Below are positions 19,609 to 28,432 of a stretch of DNA of 64,000 nucleotides, piece by piece. The translations under genes and the position numbers were made by a program. Every line of letters starts with the position of its first letter. Positions within the stretch are counted from its first letter, which is position 1. The notes beneath the pieces were generated by a model. That model had not been told where the DNA came from. It saw only the letters and a program-made list of their open reading frames with translations, and did not search any database. The DNA lies in assembly GCF_030285625.1 (NCBI RefSeq), contig NZ_CP127294.1, forward strand, positions 8,960,001 to 9,024,000, given 5' to 3'. The stretch is from Amycolatopsis sp. 2-15. GTDB taxonomy: Bacteria > Actinomycetota > Actinomycetes > Mycobacteriales > Pseudonocardiaceae.

Positions 19609-20183
19609 GCCGCACGCAGCCGGTTGCGGTAGACGAACATCGCCAGCAGCCCGGCGCCGATCACGGCGTAGCCGACAGGCTTGCCCACGGCCAGGAACGT
19701 CGTGGTCGGCAGGGAGATCGCCAGCACCAGCAGCACCGCCGCGTGCAGCGTGAGCACCCCGCCGAGCAGGGCGGTCATCACGGTGATCCCCCGGCGTTGG
19801 CCCGGCGCCGGCACGGGACGGCCGGTGAACCGGAGAACCAGGAGCAGCAAGGGTTTCCCGGCCACCGCCGAGCCGAGCAGCACGATCCCCACCGGTCCGG
19901 TGAGCACAGAGTCCTGCAGCTTCAGCACGAGCTCGTTGCCGCCGGTGAGCCCCAGGACCACGAGCATCACCACGAACCCCGCGATCGCCACCACCCCGAC
20001 CGGATCCAGCCGCCGGCGGACGGCGAACTCGCCCACCGTGACGAGCAGCGGGATGGCCGCGGAGATCGCCAGCGCCACCACCTCACTCCCCACGACGGGC
20101 TTCAGCAGCACGTACACGACCAGCGGCAGCGCGATGTTCAGCACGAGGCTCGGCAGCAGTCGGCGCAGCAGTTCGGGTTTCAC
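19605..20183 (-). CDS. VC0807-family integral membrane protein
   Basis: 192 residues with five or six hydrophobic helices (about 12-30, 35-52, 64-80, 95-110, 135-155, 165-182) and no catalytic motif. Layout and PLVVYVLLKPVVGSEVVAL match the VC0807/septation-protein-A-like family of uncharacterised inner-membrane proteins. GTG start at 20183 with a GGGGAGGA site. The stop overlaps the GTG of the decayed P450, so the two were cotranslated. Confidence 0.7.
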   Translation of the reverse strand: MKPELLRRLLPSLVLNIALPLVVYVLLKPVVGSEVVALAISAAIPLLVTVGEFAVRRRLDPVGVVAIAGFVVMLVVLGLTGGNELVLKLQDSVLTGPVGIVLLGSAVAGKPLLLLVLRFTGRPVPAPGQRRGITVMTALLGGVLTLHAAVLLVLAISLPTTTFLAVGKPVGYAVIGAGLLAMFVYRNRLRAA

Positions 20184-20286
20184 GGGCAGGTCCTCCCCTT
20201 CGGTGACGCGGACCTGCTCAGCGTGGCCTTCGGCGCACCTTCACCGCGTCGGCGCCAGGGTGGGAAATCCTTCTCCACCTACGGGT

Positions 20287-21449
20287 CTACGCGGCCGCCG
20301 GCTTCGCGGATCGACGCCGCAGCAGCCCGGCGCCCGCCGCCACGACCAGCAGCCACAGGAACACCCCCGGCGCCATCCGCTCGCCCGCCAGACCCAGCGC
20401 CAGCGGGATCGCCAGGCCCGGGATCGCCGTCACGACCGCCCACCGGACGCCGCGGCCCGCCGCGTGACCCGCCAGCGAGCCGATCACCGCGAACGCCGCG
20501 ATGCAGCCGCACAGCAGCCAGCGCGTGGCGGTCTCGACGTGGCCGTCCGACACGGACTCGACGGCATCGCCCAGCGCCCCCGCGAACGCGGCCAGCAGGC
20601 CGGCGACCCGGCAATGCAGAGGCAGCAGCAGCCGGGGCCCGAGCGCGTCGGCGGCCAGGTAGGGAATGCCGCCGAAGCCCTGGTTGAGCGCGGTGCCCCA
20701 CAGCGTCGCGAGCAGGGCCAGCGCGGCGATCACCGTGAAGAACAGGCGGGCGCGCCACTCGGGTGTCGACGCCATCGCATCGGTGACGGTGAGGACGCCT
20801 TCGCCGAGCACGATGATCGTGAACAGGCCCAGCCGTTCGCCGAAGTGGACGGTGTCGAGGCGGGCCGGCGTCGGGCGCTGGACGGGGCCCTCGCGGTGCG
20901 CGAGCTTGGCGGTGATGTTGGCGACCAGCCGGTCGCCCGAGACCGCGAACGTGATCACCAGGTCGAGCGCCAGCCCCAGCGCCCACAGGCCGTAGCGCCA
21001 CGGTGAGTCGACCCAGAGCGACACCACCCACGGCACCACGCCGAAGCCCAGCTGCGCCACCGGCCAGTCGACGATCACGCGTACGCCGCCGCGCCGGCTC
21101 TCCCACACGCGGAGGCCAGGGCGCGCACCGCGATGTAGGCGATGGCGAACACCTTCGCGTGGCTGCCGTGGATGTCCTCCACCGACGCGGCCATGAACGC
21201 GAGGCCGGCCATCGCCAGCAGCACCGGCATCGTGTGGGCGGCGCCCTTCGCGACGTTCCCGTAGACCGTGAAGCACATCCACGCCGTCCAGAAAGCCAGG
21301 AAGCACACCGCGTACAGCCCGACGTCGCCCCAGGACGTGCTGCCGTGCACCAGGTGCGCCAGCTGCGCGACCCCGGCCACGGCCACCAGGTCGAAGAACA
21401 GCTCGAGCCAGGATGCGTGCCGTTCCTCGCTCTTCTCGGTCGTGGTCAT
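20287..21449 (-). pseudogene. LtrA (low-temperature requirement) family membrane protein, one frameshift
   Basis: The N-terminus from ATG 21449 (TTTEKSEERHASWLELFFDL) is the LtrA signature ELFFDLVAVAGV. It runs to AYIAVRALASA near 21115, where a one-base shift moves the rest (VWESRRGGVRVIVDWPVAQ to KPAAA) to another frame with TAG at 20287. The combined length would be about 387 residues with ten or more membrane spans, the family norm. Apart from the single shift everything is conserved, so a base-call error is quite possible. Divergent from the sensor kinase gene. Confidence 0.75.
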
Positions 21450-21541
21450 GGCGGACAGTATGGCCGCGGTGCGGTCGTGGTCCGGGGATCTACACCCGAG
21501 GGTTGACGACTCCCGCGCGCCGCGCCGATATCGTCGGCCGG

Positions 21542-22672
21542 GTGTCCGACGCACCCGTGAACAGCGCCGACCACCGCGTGCAGCGGCTGGTCTCGGTGCT
21601 CATCCTGGTGCTGCTCACGTGGCTCGCGGCGAAGTCCGAACCACACCCCGCGCTGCACGGCCAGGGCCTCGGGGTGCTGCTCGGCCTGCTCGGCGTGCTG
21701 CTCGGCGGGGCGATGCTGATGTACGGCGTGCAGCAGTGGCGGCTGCCGGCGCCGATCGAGATCGGCTTGTTCCTCCTCGTGCTGGCCAGCTCCGTGACGC
21801 TCGTGTGGCTCGAGCCCAACGGCACGGGGTTCTTCGGCGGGTTCCTGCTGGCGGCCACGGCATCCGCGCGGCTGGACCCGCGCAGGGGCGGGATCGTCGT
21901 CGGCCTGGTCGTGGCGACGCTCGTGGCGGCGAGCCTGTTCGGCGCGCGCCACGAGGCTGTGCCGACGCTGCTGAGCGCGCTCGGCATGCTGGCGTTCTAC
22001 CGCCTGGGCGTCTACATGCGGAAGCTGCGCGAACGCACGGAAGAGCTCGAACAGACCCGCGCGGCCCAGGTCCGCGCGGCGGCGCTCGCCGAGCGGCAGC
22101 GGCTCGCGCGCGAGATGCACGACGTGCTCGCCCACTCGCTGTCCGGCCTGCTGCTGCACCTCGAAGGAGCCCGGCTGCTGTCCGTCCACAGTGGATCCGA
22201 CCCGCGGCTGACCGACACCGTGGAACGCGCCCACCAGCTCGCGCAGAGCGGGCTCGCCGAGGCGCGCCAGGCGATCGGCGCGCTGCGGGGCGAGGACCTG
22301 CCTGGCCCGGAGCGGCTGCCGGTGCTGGCGGCGGAGTTCGAACGCGACACCGGGATCCCGTGCGAGGTCACCGTGAGCGGGCAGGCGCCGGAGCTGGCCG
22401 CGCAGACGCGGCTGACGCTGTACCGGGTGGCGCAGGAGGCGCTGACCAACGTCCGCAAGCACGCCGACGCCGAGCGCGTGAACCTGCTGCTGAGCTACGA
22501 ACCGGGCGGCACGCTGCTGACCGTCGAGGACCTCGGCCGCCCGGGTGCGGAGCCTGGCGACCACGGCTACGGCGTGAGCGGCATGCGCGAACGCGCCGAG
22601 CTGCTGGGCGGGCAGCTCGACGCCGCGCCGACCGGCACGGGGTTCCGGGTGAGCCTGTGGGCGCCGGCGTGA
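21542..22672 (+). CDS. NarL-type sensor histidine kinase
   Basis: 376 residues. Five or six N-terminal membrane helices (about 15-150) act as sensor, followed by a coiled linker (RKLRERTEELEQTRAAQ). The HisKA_3 dimerisation helix carries the phosphoacceptor in AREMHDVLAHSLSGLL, and a HATPase_c domain has RVAQEALTNVRKHA (N box) and GYGVSGMRERAELLGG (G box). GTG start 21542. The stop overlaps the response-regulator start as GTGA, so the pair is translationally coupled. The signal is not evident from sequence. Confidence 0.92.
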   Translation: MSDAPVNSADHRVQRLVSVLILVLLTWLAAKSEPHPALHGQGLGVLLGLLGVLLGGAMLMYGVQQWRLPAPIEIGLFLLVLASSVTLVWLEPNGTGFFGGFLLAATASARLDPRRGGIVVGLVVATLVAASLFGARHEAVPTLLSALGMLAFYRLGVYMRKLRERTEELEQTRAAQVRAAALAERQRLAREMHDVLAHSLSGLLLHLEGARLLSVHSGSDPRLTDTVERAHQLAQSGLAEARQAIGALRGEDLPGPERLPVLAAEFERDTGIPCEVTVSGQAPELAAQTRLTLYRVAQEALTNVRKHADAERVNLLLSYEPGGTLLTVEDLGRPGAEPGDHGYGVSGMRERAELLGGQLDAAPTGTGFRVSLWAPA

Positions 22673-23316
22673 TCCGCGTGCTGGTGGCCGACGACCAGCG
22701 CGTGGTGCGCGACGGCCTGTCGATGCTGCTCGGGCTGCTGCCCGGCGTCGAGGTCGTCGGCACCGCGGCCGACGGTGATGAGGTACTCAGGCTGGCCGGG
22801 CAGCTGAAGCCCGACGTCGTGCTGATGGACCTGCGCATGCCGCGCTGCGACGGGATCGAGGCCACGCGCCGCATCCGCGCCCGCGACCGTGACGTGCAAG
22901 TCGTGGCGCTGACCACCTACGCCGACGACAAGTCCGTGCTCGACGCGTTGCAGGCCGGCGCCCGGGGCTACCTCACGAAAAACGCCGGCGCCGACGACAT
23001 CCGGCGCGCACTGAGCCAGGTGACGCAAGGTGCCGCCGTGATCGACCCTGCGGTGCAACACCACCTCGTGGACGCGCTCACGTCCGGCGCGCCCCGCCCG
23101 CCGTCCACCGAAGCACCCGACGGCCTGACGCCACGCGAAGTGGACGTGCTCACGTTGATCGCCGACGGCCTGTCCAACACCGAGATCGCGCAGCGGCTCT
23201 TCGTCGCCAAGGCCACCGTGAAGACCCACATCAACCGGATCCTGGGCAAGATCGGCGCGCGCGACCGGGCGCAGGCCGTCGGCTACGCCTACCGCCACGG
23301 GCTGACTTCGGGATGA
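22669..23316 (+). CDS. LuxR/NarL-family response regulator
   Basis: 215 residues. The receiver domain begins IRVLVADDQRVVRDGL; the phosphoacceptor Asp is in VVLMDLRMPRCDG (about residue 54), with Thr in ALTTYADD and Lys in YLTKNAGADD. The C-terminal LuxR helix-turn-helix is LTPREVDVLTLIADGLSN ... FVAKATVKTHINRILGKI. Cognate partner of the overlapping kinase. The targets are not evident; adjacent divergent LtrA or the downstream toroid-fold gene are candidates by position only. Confidence 0.93.
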   Translation: MIRVLVADDQRVVRDGLSMLLGLLPGVEVVGTAADGDEVLRLAGQLKPDVVLMDLRMPRCDGIEATRRIRARDRDVQVVALTTYADDKSVLDALQAGARGYLTKNAGADDIRRALSQVTQGAAVIDPAVQHHLVDALTSGAPRPPSTEAPDGLTPREVDVLTLIADGLSNTEIAQRLFVAKATVKTHINRILGKIGARDRAQAVGYAYRHGLTSG

Positions 23317-23337
23317 GGCACCCGTAGAGTCCGGGCC

Positions 23338-24291
23338 ATGGCTGAGGTGCTCGCGTGGCTGCTCGACTCCGACCCGGCACTGCGCTGGCAGGTCGAACGC
23401 GACCTGGCGGGCTCGCCGCCGGAGGTCTGGGAAGCGACGCGCGCCCGCGTCGCCACGGAGGGCTTCGGCGCACGGCTGCTCGCACTGCAGGACCCGGACG
23501 GCCAGTGGGCCGGCGGCGCGTTCTTCCCGGCCGGGTTCAAGGGCTCGCCGGAAGACGGCCAGCCGTGGACCGCGACCACGTGGTCGCTCAACGCGCTGCG
23601 CGACTGGGGCCTCGACGCGTCGGTGCTCAGCGGCACGGCCGAGCTGCTGGAGCGCAACAGCCGGTGGGAGTACGAGAACCTGCCCTACTGGGACGGCGAG
23701 GTCGACGTCTGCATCAACTCGTGGACGCTGTCCAACGGCCTCTGGCTGGGCGCGGACGTCCACGGCATCGCCGACTGGTTCGTCGAGCACCGCCTGCCCG
23801 ACGACGGCTGGAACTGCCTCTGGGTCGAGGGGGCCGAGCGCTCGTCCGTCCACTCGACCCTCAACGCGCTGAAGGCCTTGCTGGACCACGAGAAGGCCGG
23901 CGATCCCGTGGGCTCCGCCGCTGACGCGCGCCGCGGCGGCGAGGAATACCTGTTGTCCCGCAGCCTCTTCCGTCGGCTGTCGACGGGTGAGCCGATCGCG
24001 CCGTGGGTTGGACACTTCAGCTACCCGTTCCGCTGGTTCTACGACGTCCTCAACGCCGCCGACTACTTCCGCGCCGCCGCACTGTTCGACGGCACCACCC
24101 CGGATCCGCGGATGGCCGAAGCCCTCGACCTCATCCGCGCGGCCCAGCAACCCGACGGCACCTGGCTGCAGGCCCGGCGCCACCCCGGCGAAGTCTGGTT
24201 CGAGATCGACGCGCCGGCCGGGAAACCGTCGAAGTGGCTCACCTTCCACGCGACGAGGGTGCTCGGTTGGTGGGACTCTCACGCACACTGA
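23338..24291 (+). CDS. Squalene-cyclase-like alpha-toroid protein
   Basis: 317 residues, no signal peptide. Repeated helical motifs with aromatic/DGxW elements (LQDPDGQWAGGAFF, RLPDDGWNCLW, AAQQPDGTWLQARR) indicate the alpha/alpha toroid of prenyltransferases and squalene cyclases. The catalytic DxDD of true squalene-hopene cyclases is not present, so a cyclase reaction is not supported. It starts 22 bp after the response regulator and may be cotranscribed. Function unknown. Confidence 0.75.
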   Translation: MAEVLAWLLDSDPALRWQVERDLAGSPPEVWEATRARVATEGFGARLLALQDPDGQWAGGAFFPAGFKGSPEDGQPWTATTWSLNALRDWGLDASVLSGTAELLERNSRWEYENLPYWDGEVDVCINSWTLSNGLWLGADVHGIADWFVEHRLPDDGWNCLWVEGAERSSVHSTLNALKALLDHEKAGDPVGSAADARRGGEEYLLSRSLFRRLSTGEPIAPWVGHFSYPFRWFYDVLNAADYFRAAALFDGTTPDPRMAEALDLIRAAQQPDGTWLQARRHPGEVWFEIDAPAGKPSKWLTFHATRVLGWWDSHAH

Positions 24292-24332
24292 GGACATCGG
24301 ACAGTCCCCCGGACCAGACAAACCCCGTCGTC

Positions 24333-24636
24333 GGCGGTTTCTGGGGGCGGTTGCAACACCTGAGTGATCGGGGGGTTGTTTGCCGCCGCGCCGGTTGAGG
24401 TCCCGGTGGTGATGTCGAGAAGCCGCAACCTGGCCGCGGACCGGGCGCATTCAGCATCGACCGCATCTGCCCAAGAGCACCGATCTGCCGGTCCACACCG
24501 AGCACCTGGACGCGTTTGCGTTCGAGCTCAACAACCAGCCTCGCATGACCCTGGGCTGGGACAGCCCCGCCGAACGCAGGACACAGTCACTCACCACCGA
24601 CCAGCAGCTGTGTTGCAACCACCCGTGGAAACCGCC
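24333..24636 (+). mobile_element. Deletion remnant of an IS30-family element with terminal inverted repeats
   Basis: Inverted repeats of 27 bp with four mismatches lie at 24333-24359 and 24610-24636; their inner 11 bp (GGTTGCAACAC) are identical. Inside, from about 24460, the plus strand encodes the C-terminal end of an IS30-like transposase (LPKSTDLPVHTEHLDAFAF then PRMTLGWDSPAER). The DDE catalytic core and helix-turn-helix are absent and upstream frames are broken, so the 304-bp unit cannot move itself. A 2-bp flanking TC on each side could be a target duplication but is too short to rely on. Nothing else is seen in the 24292-24654 gap. Confidence 0.7.
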
Positions 24637-24654
24637 TCCCAAGGGGGCGCGCCC

Positions 24655-24899
24655 ATGTCCATTCCATCGGCCACCCCGACAGAACCCGGTGATCGCGGCG
24701 CTGAGGGCCGAACCGCCGTCGACGTGGCCCAGCTGCGCATCGCCGGTCTGGACGACCGCGAGATCTTCGACGCCACCACGTGGATCGCGCTGCGGCCGGC
24801 GTTCGCGACGGTCAACGGCGCCCTCCGCGCGGCGCCCGACCCCGAGCTGCGCACGAAAGCCCCGCCACGATCCGGGCCGCGGTCACCTTCGGCCGGTGA
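24655..24899 (+). pseudogene. C-terminal remnant of a carboxymuconolactone-decarboxylase/peroxidase-like protein
   Basis: VDVAQLRIAGLDDREIFDAT and IALRPAFATVNGALRAAPDPEL correspond to the C-terminal half of AhpD/CMD-fold peroxidase-related proteins. The N-terminal Cys-x-x-Cys or Glu-Cys active site is missing. Near 24865 one base is lost, after which another frame gives IRAAVTFGR and TGA at 24899. It abuts the right inverted repeat of the IS30 remnant, so insertion or later deletion probably destroyed the gene. Confidence 0.55.
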
Positions 24900-24993
24900 C
24901 GGTTCACTCGTGCGGGTGCGAGGACGCGTTCGCTCCTGCCGTATGCGGCCGGGCGGTGTAGGCCTGAGGAGGTCGCCGCCGAGGGGAGTGGGC

Positions 24994-26412
24994 ATGAAGC
25001 TGGGTCGGGCGCTCGTGCTGGCCGTGGTCGTCGCTGTTCCGCTTGCCGCACCCGCCACGGCGACGCCGCCTGACGCCGCATCCGCCACCGCCACGCCGCC
25101 GGACGTCGCGACGGCTCAGGTCGCGCAGGCCGTCCGCGCGGGGACGCTCGGGCAGGGCCACGGGGTCGCCGACTCGTGCACCGGTGTCGTGCAGGGGCAC
25201 CAGGTGGACCTCGGCTGCCTGACGAACGTCGTCACGCGCGACAAGGCGTCGGCCGATCCCCTCACCACCCCGGCGCCGGCCGGGTTCTCGCCCGCCGATC
25301 TGGCGCGGGCCTACCACCTGCCGGACGCGAAGACCGGCGAACGCGGCATGGTGACGATCGTCGGCATCGGCGCGTACCCGACGCTGGAGGCGGACCTCAC
25401 GACCTACCGCAGCCAGTTCGGCCTGCCCGAGTGCACCACGGCCAACGGCTGCCTCAAGATCGCCGACTACCACGGCGGCCCGGCGCTCAAGCCCGTCGGC
25501 GGGCTCGGCGAGATCGAGGAGGCCTACGCCACCGAGACCGCGCTCGACGTCGACCTCGCCTCCGCCGCGTGCCCGATGTGCCGCATCACGATGGTCCAGA
25601 TCCCGATGGACGTCGGGCGCCTGCTCAACGCCGTGCTGCTGCAGCTGCCGGGCCTGCTCGCCGACGACTTCGGCACGGCCGTGAGCTACGCGGCGAGCCA
25701 ACATTCGAGCGCCGTGAGCATGAGCTACGGCGTGCCCACCGGCCTGCAGGGCGACTACCTCGGCACCGGTGCGCCCGCCGTGGCGCTGCACCACCCGGGC
25801 ATGGCCGTGGTCGCCGCGTCGGGCGACAAGGGCTATCTCGGCGGGCCGCAGCTGTGGCCGCAGGAACTGCCGTGGGTCACGTCGGTCGGTGGCACGTCGC
25901 TGAGCGGCGCCGGCGGCTCGTTCGTGCAGAAGGCCTGGGGCAGCCTGTTCGCTCCGCACGGCGAACAGCAGCGCTGGGTCGGCGCCGGCAGCGGCTGCGC
26001 GCTCGATCTAGGTCCCGCGCAAGGCCAGCCGGCCGGCATCGCCGCCAACTGCTCGGGCCATCGCGCGGGCTCCGACGTCTCCGCGGTCGCCGATCCGCTC
26101 ACCGGCGTCGCCGTCTACCGGTCCTACGCACCGAACAACGGCAAAGCCGGCTGGCTCATCGTCGGCGGCACCAGCGCCGCCTCGCCTTTCGTCGCCGGCC
26201 TTTACGCCCGCGGCGGCCGACTGTCCGGTGTGGACGGTCCGAACACCTTGTACAGCGCCCCTCTCGGCACCCTCGCCGACGTCTCGTCCGGCTCCAACGC
26301 CCAGCACGGCCCCGCCGACTGCGCGCAGTTCAAGCCCGTGGTCTGCTCCGCCGGCCCTGGCTGGGACGGCCCGACCGGGCTGGGCGTGCCGGTGGGACTC
26401 GGCGCGTTCTAG
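24994..26412 (+). CDS. Secreted sedolisin (S53) serine-carboxyl peptidase
   Basis: 472 residues with a Sec signal ([23 protein letters not shown]) and a short N-terminal region rather than the usual 180-residue propeptide. The catalytic domain contains Glu and Asp in [14 protein letters not shown] (about residues 183-191), [12 protein letters not shown] with the oxyanion region, and the nucleophile Ser in [13 protein letters not shown] (about 393). Several Cys pairs are present. ATG 24994 follows a GAGGGGAG site. The reduced propeptide is unusual. Its last 4 bp overlap the end of the convergent phosphatase gene. Confidence 0.85.
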   Translation: MKLGRALVLAVVVAVPLAAPATATPPDAASATATPPDVATAQVAQAVRAGTLGQGHGVADSCTGVVQGHQVDLGCLTNVVTRDKASADPLTTPAPAGFSPADLARAYHLPDAKTGERGMVTIVGIGAYPTLEADLTTYRSQFGLPECTTANGCLKIADYHGGPALKPVGGLGEIEEAYATETALDVDLASAACPMCRITMVQIPMDVGRLLNAVLLQLPGLLADDFGTAVSYAASQHSSAVSMSYGVPTGLQGDYLGTGAPAVALHHPGMAVVAASGDKGYLGGPQLWPQELPWVTSVGGTSLSGAGGSFVQKAWGSLFAPHGEQQRWVGAGSGCALDLGPAQGQPAGIAANCSGHRAGSDVSAVADPLTGVAVYRSYAPNNGKAGWLIVGGTSAASPFVAGLYARGGRLSGVDGPNTLYSAPLGTLADVSSGSNAQHGPADCAQFKPVVCSAGPGWDGPTGLGVPVGLGAF

Positions 26413-27167
26413 CCGAGGAGCCGGTGGCGGATCGCCGCGAGGTCGGCGCTGCTGACGCCGGCGTCGAGGAGGTATCGCTCGGCGTCGAAGCCGTCGAGCA
26501 CGGCCAAGAGCGCGCCTCGAACCGTGGTACCGCGGTTCGCGAGGAAGGTCTTGATGAGCGGCCCCTGATCCTCCTTGCCCAGCGCGGCGAACAGCGGCTT
26601 CACGGCTTCGGTGGACAGGTCGTAGTCCGCGGCGATGGCGGCGGGTTCGACGTCGGCGAGAGCCAGGAGCAGAAGGGCGACGAGGCCGGTCCGGTCGCGA
26701 CCCGCGCCGCAGTGGAACACGACACCGCCCGGCCCGGATCGGCCGAGCGCGGTGACGACGGCGGCGCAGCGCTCGGCTTTGCGTTCGAGGAAGGGGCGGT
26801 AGTAGAGCGGGCTGCCGTCGAGCTGCTCGTCGTTGACATACTCCCAGAACGCCACGTCGGCGACGTCGTCGAGCGGTACTTCGACGCGCTCGAGGCCGGC
26901 CGGCGTGGTGACGCCCGCCGCGCCGGCGAACTGCGCCGAACCGGCGTGGGATTCCGCGGCGGTGATCTCGTCGGCGTTGCGCAGATCGATCACGGTCCGC
27001 ACGCCGCCCTCGTGCGCCCGGGCCCAGCCCTCGGCCGTGACGAACCGGAGGTCGCCCGAGCGGAAGAACGCGCCGTGGCGGGTCGTGCGGCCTGAGGTCG
27101 TGGGCAAGCCGCCGAGATCCCGAGTGTTGTGGAACCCGTCCCAAGCCGGGACTCTGCTCATGGTCAT
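26409..27167 (-). CDS. Tyrosine phosphatase, bacterial DSP/LipA type
   Basis: 252 residues. The signature P-loop [10 protein letters not shown] (Cys near residue 152) is complete. The N-terminal FHNTRDLGG ... [11 protein letters not shown] is the diagnostic opening of the family also seen in Mycobacterium PtpB, which dephosphorylates phosphotyrosine and phosphoinositides. No signal peptide, but PtpB-like proteins can be exported by other routes. ATG 27167. No operon partner. Confidence 0.9.
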   Translation of the reverse strand: MTMSRVPAWDGFHNTRDLGGLPTTSGRTTRHGAFFRSGDLRFVTAEGWARAHEGGVRTVIDLRNADEITAAESHAGSAQFAGAAGVTTPAGLERVEVPLDDVADVAFWEYVNDEQLDGSPLYYRPFLERKAERCAAVVTALGRSGPGGVVFHCGAGRDRTGLVALLLLALADVEPAAIAADYDLSTEAVKPLFAALGKEDQGPLIKTFLANRGTTVRGALLAVLDGFDAERYLLDAGVSSADLAAIRHRLLG

Positions 27168-27186
27168 CAGCCGAGCATGGCATGCC

Positions 27187-27222
27187 GTGGTGCTCGGGCT
27201 CCCGGAAGAACCGGAGCACCAC
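27187..27222 (-). terminator. Hairpin after the amidohydrolase gene
   Basis: GTGGTGCTC (27187-27195) pairs with GAGCACCAC (27214-27222) across an 18-nt loop. It lies just past the minus-strand stop at 27230 and just upstream of the phosphatase start, so it can end the symporter operon. Confidence 0.5.
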
Positions 27223-27229
27223 AGACGCG

Positions 27230-28432
27230 TCAGACCGCCCGCACGCCGTCCTGCCAGACCTCGCGGACATTGGCCGCCAGGTTCGCGAAGTCGTACGGAT
27301 CCCCGGCCACCACCACGACATCCGCGCGATGGCCCGGCGCGAGCCGGCCCAGCTCACCGTCCATCCCGAGCAGCCGGGCGGCCGACGACGTCGTCGCCAC
27401 GAGCACGTCGGCCGGGCTCATGCCGCACGAGCGCATCAGCTCCAGCTCCTCCAGGTTCGTCCCGTGGGGACCCACGCCGCTGTCGGTCCCCATCGCGATC
27501 CGCACGCCCGCGGCAACCGCCCGGCGCACCGAATCGGCGTGGACCTCCGCGACCTCCTTCGCCTTCTGCACCACGGCATCCGGCAGCGAGGCACCCGCAG
27601 CGGCCGCGCGGATCACGTTCACCGGCGCCACCAGCGTCGGCACGAGCCAGGTGCCGCGGGCCAGCATGAGCTCGATGGCCTCGTCGTCGAGGTAGATGCC
27701 GTGCTCGATGGAGCGGATGCCGGCGCGCACGGCGTTCTTGATGCCCTCTGCGCCCTGGGCGTGGGCCATCACGGCGCGGCCCTGCATCTGGGCCTCGGTG
27801 ACGAGGACGTCGAGCTCCTCCAGTGTGAACTGCGAGTGCCGCGGGTCGTCGCGGGGCGACAGGACGCCGCCGGTGGTGCAGACCTTCAGCACGTCCGCGC
27901 CGGCCCGCAAGAGCGTCCGGGCCACGCGGCGCATCTCGTCCGGGCCGTCGGCCGTCGCGTCGGGACGGCCGGGGTGGGGCAGCGTCAGCGGAACGCAGTG
28001 GCCCGAAGGCATCCAGCCGTCACCGTGGCCGCCGGTGGGGCTGATCAGGCCGATGGCGATCTGCAGCCGCGGCCCGGGGATCAGCCCGTCGGCCACGGCC
28101 TGCTTGATGCCGAGGTCGGCGCCGGCCGCGTCGCGCACGGTCGTGATGCCGAGCTTGAGCGTGGTCCAAAGGTTTCGGGCGGCCTCGTAGAACTGGTACG
28201 AGAACGGCTTCTGCACACGCGGCAGCAATCCGAGGTCCGACACCGTCACGTGCACGTGGCAGTCGAACAGGCCGGGCAGCAGCGTCGCGCCGGTGCAGTC
28301 GACGGAACGATCGCCGTCGAGGCCGGAGCCGACCTCGACGATCCGGCCGTCCTCCACCACCACGTCGGCCGGGGCGGGGGCGCTGCCGGTGCCGTCGAAC
28401 ACCGAGCCGCCGCTGAACACCGTGCGGGTCAT
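27230..28432 (-). CDS. Metal-dependent amidohydrolase (imidazolonepropionase/prolidase-like)
   Basis: 400 residues. N-terminal beta-sandwich, then the metal site HVHV in [12 protein letters not shown] (about 57-64), a Lys in [11 protein letters not shown], His in [10 protein letters not shown] and [10 protein letters not shown], and Asp in [12 protein letters not shown], the full subtype-I amidohydrolase ligand set. Members cleave cyclic amides or dipeptides such as Xaa-Pro. The ATG overlaps the symporter stop (ATGA), so it is cotranslated with a solute importer and probably acts on the imported compound. Confidence 0.88.
   Translation of the reverse strand: MTRTVFSGGSVFDGTGSAPAPADVVVEDGRIVEVGSGLDGDRSVDCTGATLLPGLFDCHVHVTVSDLGLLPRVQKPFSYQFYEAARNLWTTLKLGITTVRDAAGADLGIKQAVADGLIPGPRLQIAIGLISPTGGHGDGWMPSGHCVPLTLPHPGRPDATADGPDEMRRVARTLLRAGADVLKVCTTGGVLSPRDDPRHSQFTLEELDVLVTEAQMQGRAVMAHAQGAEGIKNAVRAGIRSIEHGIYLDDEAIELMLARGTWLVPTLVAPVNVIRAAAAGASLPDAVVQKAKEVAEVHADSVRRAVAAGVRIAMGTDSGVGPHGTNLEELELMRSCGMSPADVLVATTSSAARLLGMDGELGRLAPGHRADVVVVAGDPYDFANLAANVREVWQDGVRAV

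Noticed and set aside
25176..27095. A 639-codon plus-strand frame overlapping the sedolisin and phosphatase genes
   Set aside because: Two well-supported genes occupy this DNA in other frames; composition is Arg-rich shadow type.
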